Below are positions 10,080 through 22,523 of a stretch of DNA of 64,000 bases, in pieces. The translations under genes were made by a program, and so were the position numbers. Source of the stretch: Tethya wilhelma (lineage: Eukaryota > Porifera > Demospongiae > Tethyida > Tethyidae); NCBI GenBank assembly GCA_964030475.1, contig CAXIPT010000003.1:867023-931022 (forward strand). The letters run 5' to 3'. A model generated the notes under the pieces. It did not search any database. It was not told where the DNA came from and saw only the letters and a list, made by a program, of their open reading frames with translations. Position 1 is the first letter of the stretch. The number at the start of each line of letters is the position of its first letter.

Positions 10080-11056
10080 TATTAACCTGGAGTGTACCAG
10101 TGCATAACATTAAAGACCTCATAAATTGGAACACATTTTCAGACACTATAGAGAAATCACATTGCCCCAGTACAACATGGCCTAGACTACATTTTTAGTG
10201 TTTTACTTTAGACTACAGAGTAAATTTCATAAAAATAACTTCACACAAAGAGGTACTGTTCAGCAACCAAATTTGACACCTTTCAACTACCAAGTAAGTC
10301 TTCCATGTAAATCTAGCATAATTATTTCACATTGTACCATTTTCTAACTATACTAAGACTGTTTTGAACACTGATATAGGAGGGGTAGGCTGAGTATCAG
10401 CCACAAAAAAACTCACAGAACCAACAGTACCCAACAAATTCTCCTGTGACACTAATTCTAAAGAATTACACCATAGATAATACAGCCAGGAGGGCCGCAT
10501 TTACAGAAATTACCTTCGGTTTCCTTTCAATCAGAAACAGTTTTTGCTTGTTTTGGCCAGACAAAACCACAGAGACAATCTGGTCAACACTTGAACTGCA
10601 AACAGCGTGCAGCTATCTGAAATGTACCACGTGCACGCGCGGGCCTCAATCCCTAGCACACAAATTATCCGCATACTCTCCGTATATGGTACCCGTTTCA
10701 TATCCACCTGGGGGTACTATATTATCTATGGTAGCACCAATGATGTAAATGTAGACGTACAAGATTTGACAACTAACAATGACAATGATGACATAACATC
10801 TGCAATCAATACAGATCAGTCTACATCAACTGACATGGATCACTCCTCACACAATGACCACTCACAGACAGCTAAAAATTTTATAAACATATTCATCTCC
10901 ATCACAGGTGCTACTCTGTTATAATTACGCATTTTGGACAAGCAGATAAATTTTTATTGTGTGACATTCAAATGCATAATTTAATGTCACTATAGGAAAT
11001 GTTGGGACACACCATGGAAGGTGAGGGAAGTACATCAGAACCAACTCTACTGGAAT
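10080..11056. other. No recognisable gene
   Basis: AT-rich sequence. A plus-strand reading frame at 10607-10924 is rich in Asp, Asn, Ser and Thr and matches no family I recognise; no splice context or homologue supports it. Confidence 0.5.
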
Positions 11057-12894
11057 GAAGGCACCAAGGTGCTTAACCCTTGGTACCCTATACATTGTCA
11101 CCCATGACAATCTAACTACCAGTACAATGAACAGTGGGCCAGCAGAGGATACTAGCTGAAGTCATATTATAACTGTGATGCCCCGGAGGACCGGGAGGCT
11201 GGCACTGGCTGCAGACTGAACAGCTACACAGAGAATATTGGTCATTAACAATGATCTGATTATTCCCAGTACGGTAGTACTGGGTACAGAGGAATGGCAC
11301 GGATGGCGCAATACAAACATTCACACGAATAACTCTGCAAAAACTGAGCGCTTAGCACTAAAAGGCTTCTAAAGCTACTATTTAGCTCTTTCTCTTTCTA
11401 ATGAGCCCAAAACATGAACTAAAAACATTGCTAAAGTAACAAACACAAACATGCCAAACCTCCAATTTTCTCCATCTTTTCCACCTTCATCTTCTTCTTC
11501 TTCTTCTTTTTCTTCTTTCTACTTCTATCTTGGGTCAACATTTCTCAGAAACTATTCACTTTTAGAAGCTGATTCTTGAATGAACTTGGTTTCTTCCGGT
11601 ACAGTCGGTTTTGCCATTGGTTTTTAGCACCTCTCATTGAGTAGCTAGATACAAGGCGAAAAGCACCTCCTCCATATGGCCGCCATTAATTTCTACACTC
11701 ATGCATAATTCATTAGCTTCTAGAAAGCTTGAATTGACGACCCTTTCCACACACAAATATGTGCGTTATTTGGAATTAAATGCACTGAAGTTGCCTGGAA
11801 CTATTTTGTGATACGTGGTTACTCTTAAGAGATGAATCAGGACTTTGATTATCATAATATATAAAAAAGCAAGTAAATCTTATGATACAGCTCCTGCCTC
11901 CAAATGACTGAGATGTGTGTTTCACTTCAGTATCAAGCAGGCTGCTACACAACTTGTGACTTCAACTTGAGTACCAGCTCAGCTGGCTCAGTGAGTCTGG
12001 CTTGCCAGACTACTAGCTCTGTAGCTAGCTACACACACCAACTCAAATGTAATTTGTAGAAATATGGAAAAATGAGAACAAACAAGTAAAAAAACATTGG
12101 AAATGTAATGAGACACAGGAATGGCTAAATCGTAAAAAGAACGCAAACAAGATGGAATGGCTGTTAGAGTGTGTAAGAAATTCTTCCTATGGGCAAAATG
12201 AGAGACTCAATAAGGAGATTGTTAAATGCAGCCCATACAGGAAGAATTCTGCACACACTTTAACAGCCATTCCATCTTGTTTGCATTCTTTTTATGATTT
12301 AGCCATTCTTGTGTCTCATTACATTTCCAACGTTTTTTTTACTTGTCCATATACTAACTGCAAAAATATAGTCAGAGTACTAGCACTGTACTAGCTGCCA
12401 AGTTCACATGACATGACTCAGTGATTCATTAGTCTATCATCAGCTCTGTCATGCCTTAGATTCAAAACATGGGCTTATAATATGCAAAACAGCATGATTA
12501 ATAAGAGCATAGTGTTATTGCTTGCTAAAGTTTACCTACATAGTAAGTTAGTTGCCCCTCAACTCCTTCTGCATGCTTCTGCCAAGTGAAACTAGGTATC
12601 TATTAATCAATTTTAAATAACGTACACTAAGAAATGGGCATGATTAGCAGGTGTTGCCTCGAAGCTTAGTGCTCAGAGAGGCTGAAAAGCCTCAGATCTC
12701 AGGAACAAAAGGTTTTGTTGAATGCTACGTGTAATTTTTTAAGAATAATTTTATTTTACCTTAGTATGCAGCTTTTGAAGACTGGGCCTTCCGTTCTTGA
12801 GATATAGAGTGCAGAAAAAATCTGTCAGACAGACAGACAGACATACAAAACGACTACTGTAACCCTTGCTGCACATGCGTGCACCAAGGGTTAA
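11057..12894. mobile_element. Inverted-repeat element with TTAACCCTTGG ends, with a nested foldback
   Basis: It begins ATGAAGGCACC then TTAACCCTTGG (11073) and ends CCAAGGGTTAA (12884-12894). Sub-terminal GAGATATAGAGTGCAGAAAA and CAGACAGACAGACATACAAA match the element at 15020-15972. It is longer than that copy because other sequence, including the foldback at about 12062-12354, lies inside. No transposase is seen. Confidence 0.7.
12062..12354. repeat. Foldback inverted repeat nested in the TTAACCC element
   Basis: The left arm (about 12062-12185) and right arm (about 12240-12354) are complementary over features such as AGGAATGGCTAAATCGTAAA and AAGATGGAATGGCTGTTAGA. One arm-like copy recurs alone at about 13855-13990. 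Confidence 0.75.
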
Positions 12895-13566
12895 TAAATA
12901 CAAGAAAAAAGGGACTCACCAGAGGAACCAACATGGCACCTCAGGGAAGGCCTCCAACTGCCATGACAAAAAAAGAGAAAGATGGTGTATTCACTTCATT
13001 CATTCACAAGCCTAAGCAACCCATACAACATTTCTACTAGAATAAGGTCAAACACAATTTAATATTATTAATAATATGATTTCTATGATAGGTACAGCAT
13101 TATCATGTTTTCTGTAGAGCTAATTGCAGAATTCATAACTTACAGTTTAGTATTGTTTAATACCTCTTGGTCCTTTGTTGTAAGCCCTGTTTGCGGTTCC
13201 CTCTCTTGTGATCACCATCCACATGTGTAAACGTTTAGATAAGTGTTGTTAGTTTCCGTAAAAAAAAACTGCGCCAAAAATCATAATAATGAAACAAGCC
13301 TCAATTCAAGCATGCGCTCCTCCCCCTTACTAGCCAGTGACCCTTTGCAGCCAGCAAAGCAGCTGCACCCATCAGTCAAGCTAAGCCACCAGAAGAGACG
13401 TTTAGAAACACTGAATAACGATTAAGTTGGAGGTCCTGTATAAACAATTTGTGCCAAAAAAAAGTGTAATAAGACCTGTTCATTTTTAAAACCTTATTCA
13501 ATCTTGTACATTACAAGTTTGTTGTTAGTACAATATGAGTTTATGGTTACTCGATTATGGCAAATA
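12895..13566. other. No recognisable gene
   Basis: AT-rich sequence between transposable elements; the short frame at 13243-13425 has no supporting features. Confidence 0.5.
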
Positions 13567-15020
13567 ATTTACTTAGTAACAACATAGAAACAGGATGTAA
13601 AAGAAATTGTAATAACATCTGATGAGTTGAACAAACATGCATGTTGCAAGTTGAAGTAAGCTACATTATACTCAGAAGCAGGTAAGTATAGAATCTTCTT
13701 TCAGTTTTAATTTTATGGTTTCATATTTGATATACAAGTATAATTTGTCATTTTAAATGTTTGTGCTGAGTTATATGGTCACATGATTAAGAATATTCAT
13801 ATTATCCGAGGCTGCATGTAGTACTCTCTTCCCATGGTGAGTCCCTCATGTTGCCCATAGGAATAATTCTTTACACACTCAAGCAACCATTCCATCTTGT
13901 TTGCTTTCGTTTTTACGATTTGGCCATTCCTGTCTCATTACATTTTCAATGTTTTTTTCACTTGTTTGTTCTCATTTTTTACATCACATTTGAGTTTGTG
14001 TGTATAATATGGTAGTTACTTGTACAGTGCTCCTGAGCAAGAGCAATATTTTTAGTTTTCATATTTTTTTGCTTAGACCTAGTTGTTATCTTGAAAAACA
14101 TACAAAAAAGGGTTAATATGACTTAAATTACGAAAGTACTCACATTTATTAGAGTTCATGAAAACCAGTATGCTTCCATTATTTAGTACTCCACATTGTG
14201 ACATCACAGCTGTTCCCTACTCATGAATTTATGTAATTATGTAATAACTATATGCACGCACGCGAATTGAGGCTTATGTTACCAAGGTAATGTTTTCATA
14301 GTATATGGGAGTATAGTTTGCTACTGTGTTGAGGTTTAGTGATGAATACTATTGAGGTTTCTACTGCAGCAACCAGAACCATACCACACCTAAGAGAGCT
14401 CAGCTGCCATCCATTTAGCACACGCATGTTTACACTCACGCACTTAGGTACTAGCCTTGGACTTTGAACTTTTGTGGTTAGTGACATCATTCAAAGTAAT
14501 CACGTGGACTGATGACATCATAAGAATTGATGAAGTTGGAAAGAGTTGCAAAGAAGCTTGTTTCATCTGCCAATGTGAAGCTTAAAGCGTAAGGTTTATT
14601 GTTGCAACTAAAATTCCATAACTGTCCACTGTGTTAGCCAAGTCTGACTTCTTAACTCAAAGGTGTTTGCAAATAATGTGCTTAACGATTTTGGTTGTAT
14701 AATTGATGTAATTTTGCTTCCTACACACTGATAGTTTCAAGATAATCATTACAATCAGAGTCAAAGTAACTACTAACAGTTATCTTTACTCTGACATAGT
14801 CTTGGCTCTTAACTAATATTAGTTAGCATTTAATGTGCCTAACAAAAATGTAAACAACCTCTCCTAAAACAGGTAGCTGAACAAACAGGAAATGCGACTA
14901 CACCCCCAAATTTTGGATATGGGCCTGAAAATCATCCTTATTAATAATTATACCATTACAGTCCATTCAGAATTAACCTATTTCTATTTACATCCTGTTG
15001 CTATGTTGTTACTAAGTAAA
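13567..15020. mobile_element. Segment bounded by about 34-bp inverted repeats
   Basis: TTTACTTAGTAACAACATAG begins at about 13567 and its complement ends at 15020, with pairing continuing through ACAGGATGTAAA with one mismatch. The interior has no ORF of interest but includes a foldback-arm copy (13855-13990). The right terminus abuts the next element, so the two may have inserted beside each other. Confidence 0.6.
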
Positions 15021-15972
15021 TGAAGGCACCGAGGTGCATAACCCTTGGCGCCCTAGTCACACATGGCAATCTATATAAAAGCTAGCTTCCAGTACAATGA
15101 ACAGTGGACCCAGCAGAGGATACTATAGCTACATTACTATTGTTTAACCATGAGGACGGTTCAGTGCCCTGCCGGACCAGGAGGTTAGTCGTGCGGGCAG
15201 CCTGACCGGCTACACAGAGAATACTTGGTCACCAACAATGATCTGATTATCTAAATGTTAACAGTAAAGATATAGTTAGAGTACTAGTACTGTACTAGCT
15301 GGCAAGTTCACATAATATAAACATGACTCAGTGATTTTTCTTCAGCCTATCATCAGCTCTGTCTAGTCTAGGTCTAGACTAAGCTCTGTCATGCCTTGGA
15401 TTCATTAAAAACGTGCTTATAATATGCCAAAACAGCGTAAAGAGTATAGTATTATTGCGTGCTAAATTTACCTACAAAGTGAGTTAGTTCCCCTCAACTG
15501 CTAAGTGAAAACTAGTCAATTCTAAATAACACACACTAAGAAATGGGCGTGAATAGCAGGTGTGGTCTCGATTAATAAGAGTATAGTATCATTGCGTGTT
15601 AAATTTACCTACAAAGTAAGTTAGTTGCTCCTCAACTTCTCCTGCAGGCCTCTGGCTTCTGCCAAGTGAAAACTAGGCTATTCTAAATAACGCACACTAA
15701 AAAAGGGGCGTGATTAGCAGGTGTGGCCTCGAAGCTTAGCGCTCAGAGAGGCTGAAAAGCCTCAGATCTCAGGAACTACAAGGTTTTGTTGAATGTTACG
15801 TGTAATTTTTTTAGATAATATGGATTATTGTACCTTGGTGTGCCGCTTTTGCAGACTGGGCCTTCCGTTCTTGAGATATAGAGTGCAGAAAAAATCTGTC
15901 AGACAGACAGACAGACAGACATACAAAACGACTACCGTAACCCTTGCTGCGCATGCGCGCGCCAAGGGTTAA
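15020..15972. mobile_element. Second TTAACCCTTGG-type element
   Basis: It starts ATGAAGGCACCGAGGTGCAT then AACCCTTGG and ends CGCCAAGGGTTAA. It shares GAACAGTGGACCCAGCAGAG-like, ACTAGTACTGTACTAGCTGG-like and (CAGA)n sub-terminal blocks with 11057-12894. An internal block (about 15430-15560) is repeated at about 15590-15720. Confidence 0.75.
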
Positions 15973-16149
15973 TTATTTTCCATATTGCACTAACCACAAA
16001 CTCATATTGCACTAACCACAAGCTCATATTGCACTAACCACAATTGCTTCAGGCAAGATTGCATAAGAGGCTAAAAATTAATACTGAATTATAGTAGCAA
16101 TAATATTAATGTGTACTTCTGTGTATAATTGTTTACTGATTAATATAAG

Positions 16150-17794
16150 TTATAAATCATTAAGGAAAGCTAGAATGTCCTCTTCTGATACGATACTGGA
16201 GTCCACACTTGTACTGGTACTTGTAGCTGTAGGATGATTAGAAAAGTTTACTGGAGCTGCTGGTCCTTGGTTGATATTAATGTTCACTTGGCAATTATTA
16301 AAACTCATTCCTGATATCAGACCAGAGGTGTGTGTGCTCACTGACATTCTTTTACTGTCCAATTTTGCCATTTGTGCACTATATGTTGACTCAGTTGATG
16401 TTCGAGACTGCTTGGTGTTGTTTTGCACTTGTTCGCTCATACATACGAAGGCCTTCGAGTGATCGGTGTCCAGTTCGCTCCTGGATTACTTTCTCTGGAA
16501 CTTGAGCATTATACAGTTCAGTTGCACCAGTTGCACGTAGACTGTGGTTGGTCTTATGTCCTGAAATATTAGCAAGTTCACACATTTCCGAAACCATTTT
16601 GGACAGCTTGTTACGTCCTATCGGAACAGAGTAGTACCATACTGAATTGTCATGACCTGGTTTCCTGTTCGGTTTCTCCATTGGACGAAGATAGAATAAA
16701 TCCTTTTCTTTGGCCTCAAGCGGAAGTTTGCTGATGTACATATCCAAGAGACGACAATGACAATGATCACCAGATTCACGACTTTCGTAAATCTCTACAT
16801 GTTTGTTTTTCACATGAAGTTGAGCAAGGCTGCCAGAGCGATTTTTTGATGAATTTTCTGTATAAGTGTAGCCCATATCTGTCCTCTTGAACTGTGAAAG
16901 TCGAAGGTTCCTATGCTCATCTCCACCTCTCAAACAACAGATCTTGCCATTACAATAAAAAACTGCACGCAATAAACTTGTGGGATTGTCAATACCTAGA
17001 ACACCAGATTCCCAAAGTTTGTTCTCCTCTTCCTTTGTCAGAATTTCTGCACAGTGTTTCTCAGCACCTACACCACTTGTCCGAAGCCTTCAGTCCCTGG
17101 TTTGATGAAGAGTGTAGAATGCTGGGTCATTTTTTGCAAATATGTTTGGGGCTCTTGTGTGATCTATGTTTCTCATGTGACGTTGCAGACCAGAGAGGAG
17201 CAGCTGAATTGATGAAGGAGGGTATGGTTCTCCAGTCACCTTTCTAGTTTCAGCGACGAAAGCAGACAGCCATTTGTTGAGTTGAATTGGATCCATGTCT
17301 TCCAGTAAACTCTCTGGACATTTTTCACCACTGTTGTTGCTGTTTCTGTGGTATAGCCATGACTTAAAATTATCCACAGCCCATTTTGTGGAAATTTCAG
17401 TGTTTTTTGGAACAAATGGTTTGGACAGCGCCTCCAACTCTTGGTCATTCAGACTTGCAAAAGGTCTTTTCTTTTCTGGTGGCTCAGCTTTACAGGGGCG
17501 GAGCTGCTTTGCTGACGATGACATTAAAGGGTGGGGCCCTGAGGAGGAGGGGCCAGGTTGAGCGACGCTTGCTTTGTTGTTGGAGAGGTCAGAAAGAGCT
17601 GGTTTTAGAGATTCGAAGAAACTATCAGTCCATTCTTCCATTCCTAAGCTAAACTGAGGTGGCACAGGGTGTATTCGAACATTTTCTAGCAAAGAAGGTG
17701 AAATAGTTAGGAGTTCAGGAGTCGAAGTAGCCATGCAACGATTCAAGACGCACTGATGGTTTTGACTTTTGCAACGAGGTTTGTTACTAAGCAT
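16150..17794 (-). pseudogene. Crypton-type tyrosine recombinase (KIAA1958/ZMYM/QRICH1-like), one nonsense codon and one frameshift
   Basis: A single reading frame runs from 17794 to about 16440, broken only by a TGA at 17090-17092. The N-terminal part includes FVPKNTEISTKWAVDNFKSW and a core-binding region PIQLNKWLSAFVAETRK. The catalytic part shows an Arg in CCLRGGDEHRNL, then HSLR (HxxR, about 16535-16546), a GH in ERTGHRS and a Tyr in RMYER (about 16441), the R-H-R-H-Y pattern of tyrosine recombinases. Just after the tyrosine the frame shifts; the Ser/Asn/Thr-rich tail continues in another frame to a stop at 16150 (EEDILAFLNDL). This family is related to Cryptons and domesticated metazoan proteins. 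Few lesions suggest recent activity. Start M at 17794 or an internal Met (MATSTPE) is possible. Confidence 0.8.
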
Positions 17795-17816
17795 GAACCC
17801 TTGTTGATAAGGCTTT

Positions 17817-17868
17817 AAAAATGCTCTATAGCAACGAGGTTCTTAGAATGCTCTATAGCAACGAGCAT
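17817..17868 (+). repeat. Tandem duplication with about 28-bp period
   Basis: AATGCTCTATAGCAACGAG occurs twice just upstream of the recombinase start. Confidence 0.7.
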
Positions 17869-17910
17869 GAATGTAGCCATGGTGAAAATGCCTAAGGATG
17901 TAAAATACTT

Positions 17911-18021
17911 ATATCACGGGCACGAGGGATGCATGACATTTATTGACCTCAGCCCTCGGGCGCTGCGCGCCCTCGGGATTCGGTGCAATAAATGCCATAC
18001 ATCCCTCGTGCCCGTGATATA
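17911..18021. mobile_element. Short foldback (MITE-like) hairpin, about 111 bp
   Basis: ATATCACGGGCACGAGGGAT at 17911 pairs with its complement ending at about 18020, followed inward by CATTTATTG/CAATAAATG. The loop carries a second GC-rich hairpin (CCCTCGGGCGC with GCGCCCTCGGG-like partner). Confidence 0.75.
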
Positions 18022-18251
18022 ACTATTACATATTCCCAGAAATGTCCAAAATACAAAATATTGCTCTTTTGCTCAGGAGCACTGTACACTATCATAGCTC
18101 AGTTATGTTATAATCTACAAAGTGTCTCGAGACACGGTAGTCCGTATACTTTCCTATTGATTTTGTATTGCCTATTTATAGTATCTGGATTTACCGGCAC
18201 TCCGCGTATAATCTGTATAAAGTTATGGTGAAGCATCTCAGGAGGCTGGAC

Positions 18252-18479
18252 AGGGGGTGGCAACTCCCATATGTACTGTACTTGGAGCCGCGACCGCGGT
18301 TAAGATGATGGTCAACGGTTAAAATGAGAGTTTAGTGCTGGTCAACGGTCAAAATGAAATTTAGTGCTGGTCAACGGTCAAAATGAACAATCGAAGTTGG
18401 TAAAGGTCGTCAGTCAAGCGCGAATTTCGCAGCTCAGTCAACGGTCAAAATCAAATTTTAGTCTCGGTCAACGGTCAAA
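18252..18479. mobile_element. Truncated element related to 4031-4926
   Basis: It begins CAGGGGGTGGCAACTCCCAT, then CCGCGACCGCGGTTAAGATG, followed by repeats of GGTCAACGGTCAAAATGAA. The layout mirrors 4031-4926 but the repeat motif differs. It is cut off by the contig join at 18480. Confidence 0.7.
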
Positions 18480-18480
18480 N
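18480..18480. other. Contig join (single n)
   Basis: Both sides are transposable-element sequence of different families, so the join occurs inside repeats. Confidence 0.85.
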
Positions 18481-19009
18481 GGTGTACATTTGATGCGCAT
18501 GCGCATTATATGCATGCAAACCACGTGGTCTATTGACGACCTTTACCAACATCAAAATGGCTAAATAAAAAGTACAGTATTTTATATCGAGAGTTTCAAA
18601 GCTGCCTAGATTTTGTTTGCTGCGTTTTCGCCAGCAAACAAGTCGAAAAGGACGTACTACAGATAAAATGAAGTCCCACTATATGGTTAAAGTTGACTCA
18701 ATGCCTTTTGTTTGTCTGGAAATCGCGTTCAAGTAAGTCAGTTAGGAAGGAAGGAAGGAAGGAAGGAAGAAAGGAAGGAGAACAAAATTGCACTCTTGTG
18801 GCTTCTCGCGAGCGCTCTCTCCAGAGTGCTCTAGAAACTTTCTACCAGTCTTCTTGGTTAATACAGTAAGCTAACTGTATGGGGGAGGCTATTAAATGCA
18901 TTTGAAGGCTTAGCTTTCTTTCCCTGAAAGTTTATAAGCATAAACATTTTGTATTGTGTCAATGGGACAGTCGGCCCATTCCTACTATACGTACTACCGT
19001 ACGTATGAT
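18481..19009 (+). mobile_element. Hairpin-tail element, copy 2 (hairpin half missing)
   Basis: The body and the terminal ATACGTACTACCGTACGTAT palindrome match the other copies. The large inverted-repeat end is missing at the contig break. It includes a GGAAGGAAGG run at about 18748. Confidence 0.8.
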
Positions 19010-19360
19010 ATGACTACAAACATGGACTGGAAAATTATACTCAAACTTAGCATGCATGCATGTACGTGCCCGCGGCAATAATTTTGCGCATGCGCAGACA
19101 ATGTATCTGAGTATGGTACGCGCAAGCTCGAATGAAAACCCATGCAATGCCTCGGTTCCCGGGCCTTATATAATTCATTACATTCTTACATAGGTCAGCA
19201 TGATGATTACTTTTATACCATAGCTACAGGCATGCGCAATTAATGAGTCTTAGAGACAAAACTATTTATAGGCATTATGGAATCAGGTCATGCAGGTCAT
19301 CAAAATCTAATAGTAACTACAATAATAATTATCATAATATTATTACTGCATCAACTAGAA

Positions 19361-20651
19361 TGGCTGCAAAGGCAGAGCAAGGCTCAACATCTGACACAGT
19401 GGAATATATTGATTATGTTCTTATTGGCAAGACTGGGATGGGAAAGAGTACAACTGGTAACAAGTTGTTAGGAGTTTATGACAATAACATGATCCGTGAC
19501 AGCACTTTCAAATTAACTGTTCATGAGAGCAAAATTCCTGGTCTGTTAAAACCAGGAAACACTAGTACTGCTGTTCGATTCCAAAGGGGGCTAAATGAAT
19601 CCTCGAGCTCACAAGAACCTCAAGTGGACCTGTTCAGTGACCAAACCAAGTTTGATGAAGGAAAACTAACAGATGTGAAATCCACTACCAAAACATGCCA
19701 AATGATTTCCAATCAGGACAATATTCGGGTACTTGATGTACCAGGATTTGCAGATACTAGATGTGGTGGACCTGGCAGCACTGTCTACTCTAACAATCTA
19801 GCCCTCATACGTCAGTTAGTACGCATACAAATAGAAAAAAAGTTGAAGATAAGGTATACCTTTTGTACTTTTTACCAGAAAGAGGAGTAATGGAGAAAGC
19901 TACAGGAGTTCTACAAGAGGAAATAAAAGTGTTGTGCTATTTCTTTGGAATGAAAATATTTCAGCACATGTTTATAATTGCTACATGCTCTCCATGGCAG
20001 CAGCAGAGCCAACCATTTGGAGATAAGGGTGCTATCGACCACATTAGTAAGGTGTTTGTAGAAGCTGTTGAGGAGGCTGTAGGTGATCATGAATTCAAAG
20101 GCATATCAAGTAGAGGTTTCAAATGTCCCCCTGTTGTTTACATTGACAAGGATTATGATGGTGCATACATTCATGAATCTTTACTGAAGGCAGAAAATAA
20201 TCCTGATGAATACCTAGAGTTTGAAATCAGGAATGATGTTTGCTCAAAATGTACCTCTAATTTTAAGAGCCTATGTGTCAATGGCAAGAAAGAAAGTGTT
20301 CCTTTAGATTTCAAGGATCTGAATGAAAGCAGCACTGACAGTTGTGATGGCTCTAAGTGCCATCCTTTGTTTGTCCCTAGGCATCTTACACTTACACAAT
20401 TGTTTGGGGGTACCCTGTATCTCATTGCAAAAGTGGCACATGGTATAGTCCGTGGAGAAAAACCTGAAGCAAAGACTTTCTACATTTTTGGTGAAGAGTG
20501 CATTAACTGTCAACAGAAACCAGGTGCTCCTGGCTGCCTTACTATAGAAAAAAAACATGAATTTAAAGTAACTAACCTCAACCATGCTGAAATTAAATAT
20601 GAGATAGAAGTTAACCATTCTGAAGAACATCATCGTATGGTGATTTCATAA
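19361..20651 (+). pseudogene. AIG1-like GTPase paralogue 2, single 2-bp frameshift
   Basis: The N-terminal part (ATG at 19361, MAAKAEQGSTSDTVEYIDYV) carries the P-loop GKTGMGKSTTGN and G3 DVPGFAD. Around 19853 the sequence reads GGTATACC where paralogue 3 reads GGTACC, a 2-bp TA insertion that shifts the frame after KLKIR. The remaining two thirds continue in the other frame (PERGVMEKATGVLQEEI through the Cys-rich tail) to a stop at 20651. Except for this lesion it is very similar to paralogue 3 (22930-24222), so it is either a young pseudogene or a sequencing error. The G4 position reads ATCSP. A Met further upstream (19243) is in frame, but homology starts at 19361. Confidence 0.75.
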
Positions 20652-20683
20652 GGAAAAACCATGTATATATGTAGGCATGCATA

Positions 20684-20800
20684 TATATAATATATAATAT
20701 ACATGCATATAACATACATACATACACATGCATACATACATACATACTCACACATACATACTCACACATACCTACATACATACATACATACATACATACG

Positions 20801-20834
<34 letters not shown>

Positions 20835-20850
20835 CATAGGTACATATAAG
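20684..20850. repeat. (TACA)n/(CATA)n tetranucleotide-rich tract
   Basis: Low-complexity TACATACA and ATACATGC repeats just after the GTPase stop; Cys/Tyr/Met-rich frames over this tract are artefacts. Confidence 0.9.
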
Positions 20851-20879
20851 ACAGTTATTATTACCAGTATATATTATAA

Positions 20880-21861
20880 TAGCAAAAATTTCAAAAAATA
20901 AGAAGTGTAGGAATGGGCAGTGCTGTAAAAAGTATTGGGACAAGGAATGGTCTCAATTTCGGCACATGACTACTTCATTTTCACTTTTGATCCCTCATAT
21001 ATATAGCTATTTGTCGTAAATGGATGGTTCAAACAATGAATCAGATCTCTACTTGAATAGCTAACGAGTACTATGATCACAAATCTTATCACTTCGCTAA
21101 AAAGTGGAATAAAATATAGCAGGCAGAGTTAGATTACAGGCCAAAACTTGACCGCAAAAAATGAAGTAGTCATGTGCCGAAATTGAGACCATTCCTTGTC
21201 CCAATACTTTTTACAGCACTGCCCATTCCTACACTTCTTATTTTTTGAAATTTTTGCTACTTGTTCATTCACTTTTTTCAACACTACAGTGAGGAGACTC
21301 TCAGAGACTGGAGTCTCTACAAAAATACTGAGTAGTAGTATGTGGCTAATGCGCATGCGCATTAAATGCCACGTGGATGAGACAACGACCTTTGAACTCT
21401 ACTAGAAAAATGGCTACACATGAAGTACACAAATTTATACTGAAGTTACAAAGCTTTCTAGCTCTTGTTTTAACACATGTAGGCAGTAAACGAGGGTAAA
21501 AGACCCTAGTTCGGATGAAAAGAAGTTACTTTGTGTTGTCAAAGCTAGCTCAAATTCTTCTGTTTGTCTGGAAACGGCGTTCAAGTAAGTCAGTAAGTAA
21601 GGAAGGAAGGAAGTAAGTAAGTAAGTAAGTGAGAACAAAATTGCGTGGGTGTAACTTTTGGCTAGCGCTCTCTACGAGTGCTTTGGAAAGTTTCTGTAAG
21701 CTTTAGGCCTTACATACTGTTGGTAATCAGGCTAAAAGAGCTTCTGAGCAAGTGTGAAGGCTTAACTTTGTCTTGCTAGATTTTTATGGTGATAAACATT
21801 TTGTATTGTGTCTATGGGGCAGTCGGCCCATTCCTACTATACGTACTACCGTACGTATGAT
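20880..21861 (+). mobile_element. Hairpin-tail element, copy 3 (full length, about 980 bp)
   Basis: It starts with a long hairpin: arms about 20880-20985 and 21155-21255, including GTAGGAATGGGCAGTGCTGT and TTTCGGCACATGACTACTTC. A body of about 600 bp follows, ending in GTCGGCCCATTCCTACTATA and the palindrome ATACGTACTACCGTACGTAT then GAT. No ORF is present. Confidence 0.85.
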
Positions 21862-22149
21862 AAGTTATTATTAATTAGATAGCTGTACTCATGCAGTCTA
21901 CTAGCTGCACATGCAGTATAATGATTGAATTAATTTTTGGTGGTTTAACGATTATAAAATTTAACCATTATAATATATAAGTCCTTTTTTTTGTCCTCTT
22001 CTATTATTATTAATACATCTAACCTTCAAAGTTGCTCAGAGGTTCTCACAGTCTCACTGACAGATCATAGCAACCGTTCTGTTCATGCAAGACCTCAATG
22101 TCACCTCATGCAGTAATTTAAATCTTACAAAACACGTCGTCTTGGCGTC

Positions 22150-22523
22150 TATAGTGGAAACTCACGGTATATATAACTGACTTGCTTGGATATAATTTCC
22201 AGAGAACCAGAATGTGAGCCAACTCCACGAGACCTATATGGAAAGTTTTTGTGAGTCTTATTTATACTAGTAAATTATAGACATCGCATGCATGCGCAGT
22301 TGCTAATCTGTTAGTGAGAGTAAAATGACGTGACATTTTGTATCACTGCAAAAAAAGTTGTGCATGTGGTTATCACGCAAAAGTGTGCGTGAAAAGTTGC
22401 CACAAGGATGACACAAAAAACATGCGTGAGGATCACACAACTTTTGTGTACTCTGACGGCCATTGATGTGTGTTCATTTATATGCACACTGTAGTGGGAC
22501 TATGTACTACCGTACGTATGATA
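22150..22523 (+). mobile_element. Degraded fragment of the hairpin-tail family
   Basis: Resembles the body region of the family (ACTTGCTTGGATATAATTTC and AGAACCAGAATGTGAGCCAA) and ends GTACTACCGTACGTATGAT. Confidence 0.5.

Noticed and set aside
10607..10924. 105-residue plus-strand ORF rich in Asp/Asn/Ser
   Set aside because: No homologue recognised, no splice or paralogue support, and located among transposons.
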